NCBI GenBank assembly: GCA_022885665.1
Contig: JAGQDJ010000049.1
Coordinates: forward strand, 894,490-958,489
Length of the DNA: 64,000 nucleotides
DNA from: Triops longicaudatus
Taxonomy: Eukaryota > Arthropoda > Branchiopoda > Notostraca > Triopsidae
Direction: 5' to 3'
Shown here in pieces: positions 1-11,795 of this stretch; positions within the stretch are counted from its first letter, which is position 1, and each line of letters opens with the position of its first letter. The notes beneath the pieces are model-generated. The model saw only the letters and a list, made by a program, of their open reading frames with translations, made no database searches and was not told the origin of the DNA. The translations under genes were made by a program, and so were the position numbers.

Positions 1-409
1 AAGTTGAGAAATAAGGCAGAATTGTAGGCGGTTATGACATCTAGTGGAGATATTTTGCCAACTACTGTAGTAAACGCCATCTTTCGGACACTTTCATTCC
101 TAATTTTCTGTCACGTAATACGTGAAACCCGTAAAATGATACATTTATGTGGTGGGTTTACTCACTGATAGAAGAAGTTCATTAGTTTCAAAGTTTCTGC
201 ATTAGTGATGTTTCTGTGTATCATCTAAAAAAAAGTTGAACATTTTAACCCGTACCCTCAGAACTTGACAAATTTGAACTAGGCGCCAATTTAGCCTTTG
301 CCGCCGCTTGGTGCCTATGCAATGTTTTGGTTCGTTTTGGGAAACAAGCATCTCATGTGCGCGTTAAAATAATACGATTCGTTTCATTGTTATCCCCCAA
401 TTGTTAGCC

Positions 410-770
410 ATGACAGCCCCTAAAGTAGAGGTGTTGCGGTCCTCCTCGTCGAAACAGGAGTTTGTAACATGGGGAGCAGAAGTCAGTTACAACCAGACCG
501 AAGAAATCCTCAGGAATACGGTCCACAGCAACAAACTGCCAAGTATGTCCATTCGGATACTTTCATCCTGCTCTTTTTTAATTAAACATGGATCGTAATT
601 TTCCTTTTTTCTATGATTGCAGTTGTCCACAACGACAGGAGATAGTCTTATCGGTACTATACACGAAGTTGTTTCTGCGAAATGTTTGGCGTGGTCTCCA
701 GTTCCTGATCCCGAAGATCTAGTGGCAATTGGTCAAGCTATTAGCCGAATCTTGCTAACAGCTATATCAG
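410..770 (+). pseudogene. N-terminal fragment of a Mios-like (GATOR2 WD40) gene
   Basis: Two exons can be joined in frame: 410-542 (ATG at 410, donor GTATGT) and 639-770 (acceptor CAG, donor GTACAA). The product begins MTAPKVEVLRSSSSKQEF, and its second exon carries AKCLAWSPVPDPEDLVAIGQ followed by AISRILLTAIS. From memory this lines up with the start of animal Mios, where a CVAWYxxxPxxLLAVGQANGRVVLTSL block opens the WD40 propeller. Mios is a GATOR2 subunit that relieves inhibition of mTORC1 at lysosomes. Nothing resembling the next Mios block (around NTLAWNP) or any later WD repeat appears downstream before the next gene at 4660. It is therefore a truncated copy, an assembly join, or a gene whose remaining exons are elsewhere. 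The reading frame carries no stop, so decay, if any, is recent. The acceptor choice is uncertain, because a stronger-looking AG at 622 gives a stop. Confidence 0.45.
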
Positions 771-1034
771 GTACAAATGACACAGAACCTGATTGAACGC
801 GAATACCGTAACTTTTTTTTAATTTATTGATCGTTTTTTGAAACCAGTGGCGTCTGCATTTGGTGTGATTTGCCAAGATTTAAAACTGAGATGCAGTTGA
901 ATCGTAAAGACCATCTGAAGCATGTAAGTTTCTTATTATTCAACTTGTCTTTCCATTGAAGATATATGAAAAAAATATCTTTTTCTGTATAGCTGGACAT
1001 AAAGGATCTGTTAGATGAGGGAAGTACGAATATA

Positions 1035-1370
1035 AAACCTGAACGAACGACTATGAGATATAGTTTGTTGATTTTGAACAAAATTCCTGACCGAAAGAAA
1101 TCTTGATATAATCAAAGAACAGTATTAGTCGTCGTCTGTGACAAGCCGCACAGGTAATAGACTACCGGTATTTTTTATGTGCCTATTAAGTAGTCATTGC
1201 ATGCAAATTTAAATATGTGTTATGACCAAGTGGTCTAAGTCTTTGACAGTGAATCGTGAGGTTGTAGGTTCGAATTCCCTTTTACAATGTTGGACTTTGA
1301 TACGATAAATTCACTCCTTTATCCTTGCCTTGCTTCCCATACTGCTTTCTGTGGTACAATTATTGCCTTA
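1035..1370 (+). repeat. tRNA-derived SINE-like repeat, copy 1
   Basis: This segment is a diverged duplicate of about 3090-3385. Shared blocks include ATAATCAAAGAACAGTA, then a tRNA-like core, then CTGCTTTCTxTGGTAC. The core at about 1220-1287 contains an A-box-like TATGACCAAGTGG and a B-box-like GGTTCGAATTC spaced as in a tRNA gene, with GTGGTCTAAG as in tRNA-Leu/Ser. Nothing resembles a proper anticodon arm or a long variable arm. It is therefore read as a tRNA-derived dispersed repeat rather than a functional tRNA. Confidence 0.6.
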
Positions 1371-2724
1371 AGCTATTATTATATTTTTACTCTATTTTTA
1401 ATTGTCGTTTCTTTTAAATTTAAAGTTCTATGCAAAAAAAAAATCGCTTTCTCACTCACTTATTAATTTCGCTTAACTTTTAATTTTCATTGCGTGCCAT
1501 TTTTATCCGTGAATTTAGGAAGTTGTAAACCCACTAGTAACTCGTACGAAAAGCAAACAGTTGCGCAACCGGGTCCATTCTTCTCCATTAGCTTGCTCGA
1601 GGCTCGTCAGAACTGACCGAAATCTGTCCAAGTACACCCTTACAAGAAAGTCCTATTTTCCATAGAAACAAAAAATAGTTTCAAATTTAATTTTTGAAAG
1701 GAAGCAGCTTTTTCGTAGCTTTTTACTTGTACCGCGTTCACTAAAGCTGGGAAACAGACTCCACGTTTCAACTTTCGACATTTGTTCGCAGCTTCTCTGA
1801 CGTGGTTCAATGCTTGGCGTATTGAACGCAGCTTTCACTTTGCATGCAAGATTTTAAAACTCATAGGATACTGGTTATTGTTCTCTACCTGTGGTTATGT
1901 TTTCGTGCAATTTCTGAGGGCACACGAGCTTCAACTGCTTTGATCTGATGAATACGTTTATTAAATTACTGCATACAGCAGTGAAAACTCATTTGTAGGC
2001 TTCGAACTCTGTAGCATTTCTTCCCTTGTGCAAGGTTTCGCACGAAATACACAGTCTTTCATAGGCGAAGGGTGAATAGGACATTAGAAATCATGTACGG
2101 TGGCGTTTTATAGTGAAATTTTCTATAGCCAGTATCGTTCACAGTTGAATGTAGGCCTGTTGAGCTCAATAGGGTATCAATCCGTTGCCAAACGCCTAGT
2201 AACTTGCGTAATAGCTGCCTTAAGGGCGGATGGTAAGATTCCTTAATTGATTTCAGTTCTCGAAAATACTTGAACTTCCATTTCGAAAAATTGTTTTGGA
2301 AATTACTCGTATTCTCTTGTGTCTTTGCGGTATTTGGTTGCTGGTATTTGTTATAGAATTAATTTTTAAAAATATTATATAGAAGTACGCATTTATTTGG
2401 GCTGTAAGATCAACAGTTATTACTCTTGTTCTTACTTTTTAACTGTTAGTATTTTATATGTGTTAATATGTGTTAATAATATTTTTTGTGTGTTTCGATC
2501 GATCAAGGTTCATCCGGATGTCACGTGGAAGGCGAACAAGAGGACACGGCAGCCCTGGAATTTAGGCTTTATGGAAATAAAAAGGGAAGTGGGCATTCTA
2601 GAAGACTCAAAATCCTATTTTGGGCGTGTCTTCTAGTGTCTTTCTGTAATTAATTCACCCTGTTTTATGTACTGGCCGAAACCGTCTGGTTCATTTTTTT
2701 AAACTAACTACGTTTGGTCGTAGG

Positions 2725-2788
2725 TTTTCTAGTCTGTTATTCTTCCATAATCGCTTCTTTTTCTAGTCTGTTATTCTTCTAATCGCTT
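2725..2788. repeat. Short tandem duplication, two 30-34 bp units
   Basis: Two adjacent copies beginning TTTTCTAGTCTGTTATTCTT and ending TAATCGCTT differ by a few bases and a 4-nt indel. No coding role is seen. Confidence 0.85.
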
Positions 2789-3089
2789 AACGGGTGCTGT
2801 GTCGAACGGCTAAGCCTTATTTTCACACACTTGCACTCGAATTGCTGTGCGAAATATACTGATTGAATTAGAATACTGTTTTCTTGCTTAGCTTTACTAA
2901 TTCTAATTCTTGGCTATGAGATGTGAAGTAGTGTTGTGAATTTGTGATTATTTTTATTCCTATTTTGTTTAATTGTGGGTTCATAAGTTCAATATCAATT
3001 TCCAGACGGCATTCAAAGAGATTCTTATAATTTCAGATTCATCAATTGGAATAATTTGATAACGTTCTGTACGTCGTAATATATTGCAA

Positions 3090-3385
3090 TTTGCCTGAAC
3101 CTTAAATATTGACTATAGTATTTCATTTTGAACAAACTTCCTGCCAGAAAGAAGTCTAGAAATAATCAAAGAACAGTACTGTCACTGTAACAAGTTGCAT
3201 AGGTAACATGCGTCTTGTAGTTCTTATATTTTAAACAACCGATTTGTATAAGAAGTTTTATGGCCGAGCGGTCTAAGTCCTGGACTTGGGATCGTGAGGT
3301 CGTGGGATCGAGTCCCCGTGTATAACGTTTGGTTTTTCAGAGGAAAAGCCTGTGACTAAGCCCTGTCCTGCTTTCTATGGTACCT
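3090..3385 (+). repeat. tRNA-derived SINE-like repeat, copy 2
   Basis: Second copy of the repeat at about 1035-1370. The tRNA-like core (about 3254-3328) is better preserved: A box TATGGCCGAGCGGTCTAAG and B box GGGATCGAGTCC. The ends GTTTTAT and GTATAAC could form most of an acceptor stem. Its total length of about 75 nt is too short for a leucine or serine tRNA with its variable arm. The non-tRNA flanks are shared with copy 1, which supports a SINE-type family. Confidence 0.65.
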
Positions 3386-4659
3386 GGTATATCCCAATGT
3401 AATGGAATTGCCAAAAGTACCAGGGGAAGCAGGAGAGGGGATAGGAAAGGGTGAACGAGACCTCGAAAAGCATGATGCTGGCATCGTGCATCGCACTTTT
3501 TCCCATGTTATTCCTTATGGGATTTCAAACTTTTTGGCTCCTGAGACGCCCTCAGGGCATAATTCCATATTCAAGCTCAGTTTTCTCACTTATTTGAAGG
3601 GCTAGCGCAATAATTCTTACAGATTCGGAATCCTCGCGTGGAGAGCAATAATTTCCGTACCTTAATTTACATACCCAAACATTCACATAATTGGCGTACG
3701 AAGCATAAACGGGCCACCTAAGAATAACGGACATCTTTGCCCATACTTGAAAACCGTTAAGGTTGTCAGAAACAAAAATTTACTGGCAAGGTTATGCCTA
3801 CACCAAAGCAAGATTAGGTGTTGATATTATTGCTGTTTTTTTTTACGAAATCTTCTGCATAATTCATCCCTATTACCGGTAAACGTCTTCCAGGTGGTCA
3901 TACATTCAAAACTGAGGCGTTGCCGTGCAGGTAATATAGTAATTGAAGTTCCATTATCTACAGTGCACTCTCAGTATTCATTCTTCTATCGTACAGCATA
4001 ATTGTGTGAGGACTCGATGCGTCCTGTAGCACAGTATACATGGTGAATTGGATTACGACAACTTTTACATGTATCGACAAGGTGATTACGTCACATTGTA
4101 TATTGTATTTACCGAATACTCTCGCTTAAGTTTCAGTAAGCATGAGTTCATTCATTTTAAATTGGATTGTACTGCACAATCGGAAGAACTTCCTCACGTA
4201 CACGATGTCTGAATGTGGAACATTTATAGTCTCTGTCGATGTCAGATTTTCATTCTTCTTCACATTTGAACCTCAATACCCATCCACATTAACAGCTTAC
4301 CTACCTAAGATACAGGTATAACTTTCTCCTAGACTTATACGATACTCGGTACTCTATATCTCTTTTTCTTTCTGAACAGCTGAACACACCGAATTCCAAT
4401 ACGACAACTTTAACATGCAACATCAGCAACAGCATCAACATAAACTGTTAACTAGCCTTACACATCACACCAAAGGAAAGGAAGAAAACAGCCTGAAGAA
4501 TCTTCTGACAATTCTACGGACTGTGCCAAAGCTGCAATGGTTGAAGCCCACTTGCGCTCTTGACGCACTTTAGTAATGGTATCCCAACTTGAAAGTAAGG
4601 CACTGAAAAGTTGTTCTTTTGCTGCAACGTTTCAAGAAACTCAAAACCCAATTTCAGTG

Positions 4660-7600
4660 TTAGATTAGATCCATGGAATCCGGGCTCAGGTTATCATCAT
4701 AACTATGAGGTGAAGAGGAACGACTGCCGTGGTGCCCGAAGTCTGACAAAAAGTTGACAGTGTTGGTACTTATTGCGCTTAACTGTGGCGACGGAGAGCT
4801 TAATAAGGGATCGCCATTGACGGGGTCACGTTGAGTGTGTGTGACATGAAGGCCATCCTCATCAATAAAATCTTCCAACGGAGCGTATGCTCCCAAACTG
4901 CTCGCCTCGCTTATAACGTCAGGAATCTGTAATAAATAACTTCATTATTAGATACCTTTACCTCAGATTCTTGTGATATTTCTCGTACCCTTCGCAGATT
5001 GTCCTCAACAGGTTCCGTCTTGATTAGAGCATTCAAAGGGACTTGACCCATATCTTCCCATTGTAAATCTGAGGAAGCTGTAGTAGCTATTCCGTGAGCA
5101 CGCGCTTGCAGCTCCATCTCCTAATGATGTTTCCATTAGTATGCCTCATTTGCCTTACGTTCAAGCGTGACAACTCACTTGAATTTTGATGAGAAGTTTT
5201 CGATTTTGTAGCTCCAACTGCTTATGTTTGGCTTCCAGAGCTAACAACCGCTCTCGGTCGAGCCGTAAACGCCGAATATATTCCACTGAGGCCTTTAGGA
5301 TCCCTCCCTTGTTTTGCCGGATATCTCGGAAGTTTTCGAAATACCTAGTACTGTCATTGGAGTTGCGCTGCAGCTAAATTTTCTTGTAAAATTTTTTGGT
5401 TTCTACTCACGGATCAGAGCCCTTGGGTAGGAGCGTTCCCAACTCCTTTATCCTGTCGTTGATGTTAAACCTTCTCCGCCGTTCAACTATAAAAATACAC
5501 ACAAAAGGGATTAATTTGATATTGTATAACTCTGAGTTTTTGGGTATAAATATGGTTTATCGTGATAAGAACTGTTCACATAAATACTTACTCATGTTGT
5601 GGTTATCTTTCTTTTGACGGTCTTTAGCCAGTGCTCGTAATTCATTCTCGGTGATGGGCATTCCATGTAATTCCGTGGGTGTATTAGACCCGGACGCTAT
5701 ACCCAAATCCGCGAGTGGACTGCTTTCGTTCGCCCTGTGCCGCATGGAGCTGTGGTGAGCAGGCGAAGCGTTGTAAGATGACGATGAAGAAACTAACAAA
5801 GTTCCATGACCTGACGAGGTCAAGGCACTGTTGGTGCTGGCAGTAGTTGACGAAGTCGGAGTAGCCCCAGGGACCATTCCCAGCGTGAACAGCGTCTCGC
5901 TTGATACAGGCCCTACTTTAGATGTAGGAGAGGTCGGACTTGTCGGAGATCCCAGTGATAACAACTGTTCCATAAAATTAACGCTCGAACACATCTAAAA
6001 ATAAACGATTATATATTGTTAACTCACTGCCATTTTTGCTATACGAACTGTTTACGATTTGCAAAATAAAAAAAAACACACAACAAGGTTTACCTCAGGA
6101 TTGATTGCATTGGGCTCCACGAGTTTCATCCCCTCGCTGCCGTCTAACCCATCCAGGTTTAGGATTTCTTCCAGAAAGTCCTCTGCCTGTGTACAACAAG
6201 AAAAGTTAGCCAAAGAACGTCGTGCCCCCCCTTCACAAATCCACAAGTGGCCCCGCAAACGTGCGAGATGGTCTCACAAAACAAGTGAAAATCAGATCCG
6301 TTTCTCTGATTCTAGTACAAATACGGCCTACTTAAACCAAGTTTTCCTAGGATGTGCGGCAGGAAGTTACCTGGAAATGATAAGAACGAGTTGATACTGG
6401 AAATACAGGCATGTTTCCCTGAGTATATCACAAGCCTTGCACTTATAGCTTTAGGATCACAATTCAGGTCTCGGGAAGGGAATTTCGCTTGGATTAAATG
6501 GTCGGTTTGATAAGGGTTTCGGGAGTCTGGCAAGCAGACCTGAAGCCGCTTATGAAGAAAATCCTGCGTCTTTTAAGAGGAAAAACGCTAAGCTGCCACG
6601 CGCGCTAAATGTTCGTTTCTTCGATTCGAAGACTAGAGAAATTGCATATTCTCCCAAAGGGTGCCTCAGCGGAAAGTTTCTACAACACGACAGAGTTCAC
6701 TCACAGTGCGTGACTTTCTTTGGGAAAAAGAAACACAAGCAGTTTTCGTCCAGCTTCTCTTCAAGAAGTTTGAATGACGGCTTTGATAATTGATACACAA
6801 TTCTACTACGAACTCAGCAAGCTTTTGTTAGAAAACTCTCTTTAACTGCTGCTTTTCGACTAACGCTTCCCAAGCAGTTAGTGACGCTTTCTAAATTACG
6901 TACGACACACGCCAAGGTGGTGGTCGGATGGCACAAGCAAATCTTCGATGCACTTGTTGTCCGGGACATGACAAGACTGAGATGTTTTGAAAAATAGGAT
7001 TAACTGCGGAACAGCACAGTAGTTTGGATTTTCAACTTGACGAGTTGTGAATGACGATTTTTCTGTTCGCGTGCCCGGCGTGCGACTCGTGTGTCATCTA
7101 GAGTACTAATTATCCCTTAGGTCGCCTCGAGGAACTAATCAGAATATGTGGGTGCCTCACTGAAAATGTGCCACTAATGGGATAGCAATTGTGAGGAAAG
7201 GTACGGAGCCGCTTTTCCCCGAGAGATCCGTCAGTTCGTTGTGAGAAGGTTCTCTAAAAATTTCAATACACTCATTATGGACGGTATTAGTAGTCTACGC
7301 GAGATTTTGTGTCACGAGCGGCTAATGAGGTTGGGATTGGTTTAATGTGTGGTGCCATTGAGCTGAATCGGCAACACGGCACTTATAACTAAAAGAGTGC
7401 GTGAAAAGAATGTAATGCACTCCAGCCTCCAAGTTGACTGCTATCGGTCAAAGATGGAAGGTAATGTGTGCCCGTTCACCAAGTTGCAAAGCGACTGAAA
7501 GATAAATCTAAAGTACCTGTGCACAAAACTGGACGACCGTATGTGTAGTGTGAATAAGAAATGCAGCGACAGGCTAGGACAGACAAGTTAATCCTTCACG

Positions 7601-10600
7601 TCAAGACGCTTGTCCTTTTCTTGAGCTGTTTTAATTTTTGTGATGATATGCGCATGAAAAAAAGATGGTCCTTGGCAATCTACATTAAGTATCTTATCGT
7701 TTTTTTGGGGGTTCATGTAGAGATAACATGTAGATAAAAGTTAATAGTGGGCAAGACAATGCTGGAAATTCCTTATTAGAACGTATTTACGTAATATTTG
7801 ACCAAGATTGTTTGCCCTCAAGAGCTCAGTTTCACCATTATGGACTTTGACACCAAAGTTTATGGATTAATTGCTAGCTACGAACTCAAAAAGCCTTAGC
7901 TCCGCCTAACGTAATGTGAACAGGGTATCCGTCTACAAACGCGTGTTCGATAACAAGTTAAGAACGCTTATACCTTGTTGTGTCTTCCAGACTGTTTGGA
8001 CCAGCGCAGTTCGTCTTTGGTAAACACCGAGCCTAACCATACTTGATGAGGCATGAGCGCGATGTGAAAACTGAAAATGACGGGGAATGCGTGCGTTGGG
8101 ACTAAATAATAGTACGATAATTTTTGTAGGGTTAACGTTTACAATCTAAGCCTATTGAGTAAAAGACAACACGTAAAACTAGGCAGAACCACTCCACACG
8201 TGTAGGCACATGGAGCAGGACTACAATCTGAATGCAAGGATTTGAAAGACAAAAGTTGGGATTCCGCAACCTCAGACTGAGCTGCTGATACACTAGCTTA
8301 TCACTAGCAAGTCCTCTTGCTAGATAAATCATAAAACTTGAGTGAGACTTCACCGTGCTTTGAAAAAGACAAGGTCGAGATTCTGCTTGGTTCTACGTTG
8401 TTCATACATAGTACATTATGTAAGACTTTCTATTGACAAATAAATATCCCGAAATTCCCCACGCGAGCGATACTGCACACTGGAAACGGTCATGCTGAGT
8501 CATTTACACCAGCTTCACGTACAACCATGCGGATTTTCAAGGAAAGAAACAAGAATGTACGTAAAACATGCCGTTTTTTCATACGAATGAAACAACGATG
8601 ATGATGGCTTACAAGACACCAAAATTTACTTTCGAAAGCGAAATTTCACTCGCAAACCTCGTGTGAAGGAAATGAATTGACAATGAGCAGCTATGCGAAA
8701 CGTATACAGCACTCGTCTTTATCCCTCCTTTTCCGCTCTAGAGTTCCTTCTTACGCTATAAGATACTCTGCAAGATGCCTCTGCAACTTGGGTCGAACTC
8801 TACGCCTTTCGCAGGGGCGCGACAATCAATATTAGGAACGGCGCAGGCGACGCTGACGCTTTTCGACCCCACTGATGCCAAGCAATGGTCGATGGCTCTG
8901 TTTAATAGTTGCCCAATACACAAGCACGATTTCCGCTGACTTTACTTGCTCTTTAGCGCTAGGTACGTTTAGTTCACAATCCTCATCTTCCTTGGGTCCT
9001 TACACACTCCCTTTCTAAACTCGCATTGGGGTACCTAAATCGTCATAGTTTGCATAGTGATACGTTGGCTGCATGTGCTACGCTGATTCCGAATGTTATT
9101 TGCTCTGATGGGCATTTAGGTGACCAAGCACGTTGTTTTCAAAATGCGCTTCAAGGCAGCATAATCTCGCTTTTTCCTCCTCGTTTCTTTCGGTAAAATT
9201 TGCATATGTGTGATGTTTTTAAACTCATGAAATTTTCTTTAGGGATCATTTTCTAATTCGGTTTAAAGTTCTCACCTTGGGAGGTGGGCGGTCAGGTGCC
9301 GAGGCTGATACAATTCTACCTTGTTCCGAACATTGCCTTTTAGGTTGAGGTGAGGCCCGTCTTTGACTTTGCAAAACGTGATAGAGAGTAGGATTCTCTA
9401 GTCGGCTTGCACCCTGCGAACAAAAGAAAAGGTCAGAATATTGGATATTACTGATTTTCGCGCGAAAGACAACAGACATGGCTACCTGCCAAGTTTGAGG
9501 AAACCCAGATAACAGAGGCGTGGCTTTCGGGCAAATGGGTATGCTGCTTGGCGTGAGGTCTTCGCTCCTCGAGCCTGTACTTTTCCTTGACCCTTCTCTT
9601 CGCTCTTGTTCGACAATTTGGTCTCGCATTAGTTGCTGCTTCAGTTGCGTTCTTGACGTCACATTAGTTGTCTTAAGCGTCGGCGGTCTACAAGGTGAAA
9701 CGTAAGAGTGATATGCCTTTTTTCTCTAGCTGGTAGATTTTTTTATCGCACAATAAAAAAGACCGATTGTCCAACACTACAGGACTAAGACTAAAAAACG
9801 TTCAAGAAATTTGTCAATAGCTTTCGCAAGCTATAATTTTATGCACTGTAGCTAGTTTGGCTTCGCATATACCAGCAAGCAATCTTCCAATCAACTAGGT
9901 TAATAGCTATCTTATTATTAGCTTACGTTTTCAGATCAGTTGATAGCGATATTTTGGTCGGGGGATGTTTAGTAGCGACATGCTGCACTGCTAAGCACTC
10001 TTAAAATATTATCAACTCAAGTTTTTTTCCTACCCGCCAATGCGAGGAGGTCGACCCGTAATTTGACCTTCATTGTGACTTCTATCTCTCCATTGCCATT
10101 TCTTGTCAAATGAGTTATCATGTTGCTGCACGTCCATGTCTCTGTCAATTATAGAAGGATCCGCTTCAAGGATAAGAGCTAGTTCGTCATCAATTCCTCG
10201 TTCAACCAAGCCCAACGGATACGAACTCTTATCGGGTGCAAAACATGCTCCTTCAAATCGTGACACGCCCCCTGAGCTTTTCCTCGCTGGACTGAAGGAG
10301 TCATGGGAGTGGGTCGGACTTCCGTGGGAGGCCCATGAGGAGGCGGGACTAACTTGGCGCGAAGCTGAGGGTGAAGCTTGTGGCGTCTGAAAAGGCGTAC
10401 TATAAGGACTCAAAGTAGCGCCGTAAACAGAGGCTGTTACTGTCAAGTGGGCGTGGCCAGCTGGGGTGGGCGGTTGGCAATGCAACGTTTGTAATTTGGG
10501 GTGTGAATACGGAGGAGGTGGAGGACGCCATTGGTTCCAGTTTTCTTCCTCGTCAGGCAAACTTGAGCTCATATCACTTAAATCCATGGGTTCCTTTTTA

Positions 10601-10638
10601 ACGTTAGCGATATCAATGACGAATGCTGGCGAGATCAT
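4660..10638 (-). CDS. Mitf: MITF/TFEB/TFE-type bHLH leucine-zipper transcription factor
   Basis: Exons, 5' to 3' on the minus strand: 10638-10034, 9687-9486, 9413-9276, 6186-6094, 5994-5592, 5486-5411, 5350-5179, 5120-4962, 4926-4660. All junctions are GT-AG and the phases agree, giving 704 residues. MiT/TFE factors bind CACGTG-type E-boxes and drive lysosomal, autophagy and differentiation genes. Order: a new N-terminal region with the SUMO-type motif VKKEP; the Rag-binding-type block VTSRTQLKQQLMRDQIVEQE (about 210-230); acidic AEDFLEEILNLDGLD (exon 4); basic region and helix 1 around DNHNMIERRRRFNINDRIKE; helix 2 NKGGILKASVEYIRRLR; a zipper ending EMELQARAHGI; a second SUMO-type motif LIKTEP; and a Ser-rich tail with DPLLSSPSP as in vertebrate MITF. 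The start is the first ATG of the long exon. Intron 3 is 3.1 kb and intron 8 only 35 nt. It is head-to-head with the RASSF gene. Confidence 0.93.
6187..9275. other. Large third intron of the Mitf gene
   Basis: The 3.1-kb intron runs from the donor after exon 3 (low end 9276) to the acceptor of exon 4 (high end 6186). No conserved coding block was recognised inside it. The ORFs present are short and show no family signature. Confidence 0.75.
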
Positions 10639-11795
10639 TTTTTTTCACAATGTCCCTAGGCGAAAGTTTATGATTTCCGCGTAAGTAATTTCCACACATG
10701 CAAAAAGGCATGAAGGCTTGTTTTTGTAAGGATTTAGAAAAGAAACGACTGAGCTAAGATGGTCACGGAAGAAATTGAACGAGTTAGGTGCACTTAGCGT
10801 CGCGACGCTCCTCTCACTACGATTTGGCTAGGGGGCTAGGAACCCAAGGCAAGAAAAGCATGAAGACGGAGTCCCATCTTTGGCCGCCTGCCCGGCTGCC
10901 CATCACAAATGAGCAGGGAACGTGAGTTCGCATGAAATCAACCTTGCCATTTCATCAAAGAGGATACAGTTCTCCAATATCCTTAATTAGACTTTTTTTT
11001 CGCTCTTCGAGCCGTTACAGCGCAATAGAGAACTCTTTTAAGTGTGGCAAACGAGAGCTATGAATTGTGTCTACAAGTGGGAGTGAAAGCCTGATTGAGT
11101 TCGGAACGAAGAGTAAGCGAACAAGCGTTCAAGTTTTTTGGCCATGGCCATAAGAGGTCTGGAAGATGGGTGCTGATCTATTTTGGGTGGGAAAATGCGA
11201 TTTGAAATAGCGCCAGCATGCTTTAGAGGTCGTCGAGGGGAAGACCGACAGGTCCTTCATGTGGGCGGAGTTTGTGTTGAAGTTCATCTTTCTTTTATTT
11301 TATCGGGCTGTGCCAGGTTTTCGGAACCAATATTTCATTATTTACCTTCCGCTAAGAATACCAACTGACTCAGACGTTTCGTCTCGGAATGTTTTGGTGG
11401 TGTAACTTTGATATCTGAGTGACTTTTATTTCCGGTTTCGTTTATTTTTTCCTTCTGGCTTGCCTCTGTAACAGGTGCGTTCACGTGCTGTGGAATGCGT
11501 CTTCTTGGGTAACCGAAAGATATAGTCAGAGCGAGCATGTAAATGGTGTAACCTTGGCGACGTTGGGAGCCTCCAAGAATAAGAGAACACTGCCTAACCT
11601 TCCCAAGGCTTTTCACCTCCGTCATGACATCACGTTTTGTTCATAGCCCAGACGATAATTACCATAAATTGACGGCTTGGATACAAGTACACTATATTCT
11701 CAGAGTTTACCTAGCGTTCAACTAGACCAAGTTTCTGACGAGGCATTGATCGCTCGAAAAAGGGGTGGTCTTTGTGGACGCCTTTGCGGAAACTC
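10639..11795. promoter_or_regulatory. Divergent intergenic region between Mitf and RASSF genes
   Basis: The two start codons (10638 minus, 11796 plus) face away from each other across 1157 bp, so both 5' UTRs and promoters probably lie here. A palindromic E-box CACGTG sits at 11482-11487 (context TTCACGTGCT). Canonical MiT/TFE sites are GTCACGTGAC-like, so autoregulation is possible but unproven. No coding block was recognised. Confidence 0.45.

Larger units (their letters stand above)
771..4659. other. Intergenic/unassigned stretch with repeats
   Basis: No gene was recognised between the Mios-like fragment and the 3' end of the MITF gene. The stretch holds the two tRNA-like repeat copies (about 1035-1370 and 3090-3385), a 30-34 bp tandem duplication at 2725-2788, and only short unsupported ORFs. 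Confidence 0.6.

Noticed and set aside
842..1104. Possible two-exon zinc-finger-like peptide (CIWCDLPRF...HLKH joined to LDIKDLLDEG)
   Set aside because: Cys/His spacing does not fit a C2H2 finger, no family was recognised, and its second half lies in the SINE-like repeat.
3254..3328. Functional tRNA-Leu or tRNA-Ser gene
   Set aside because: A and B boxes are present, but no convincing anticodon stem-loop or long variable arm; a second diverged copy with shared flanks indicates a repeat.
5351..5410. Apparent 1-nt frameshift between the two bHLH exons of Mitf when the acceptor at 5368 is used
   Set aside because: The acceptor at 5351 (ATGACAG|T) restores phase and gives DPTRYFENFRDIRQNKGG, matching the family, so no frameshift is needed.
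9654..9661. TGACGTCA as a regulatory CRE
   Set aside because: It lies in the coding sequence for VTSR of Mitf, so codon constraint explains it.
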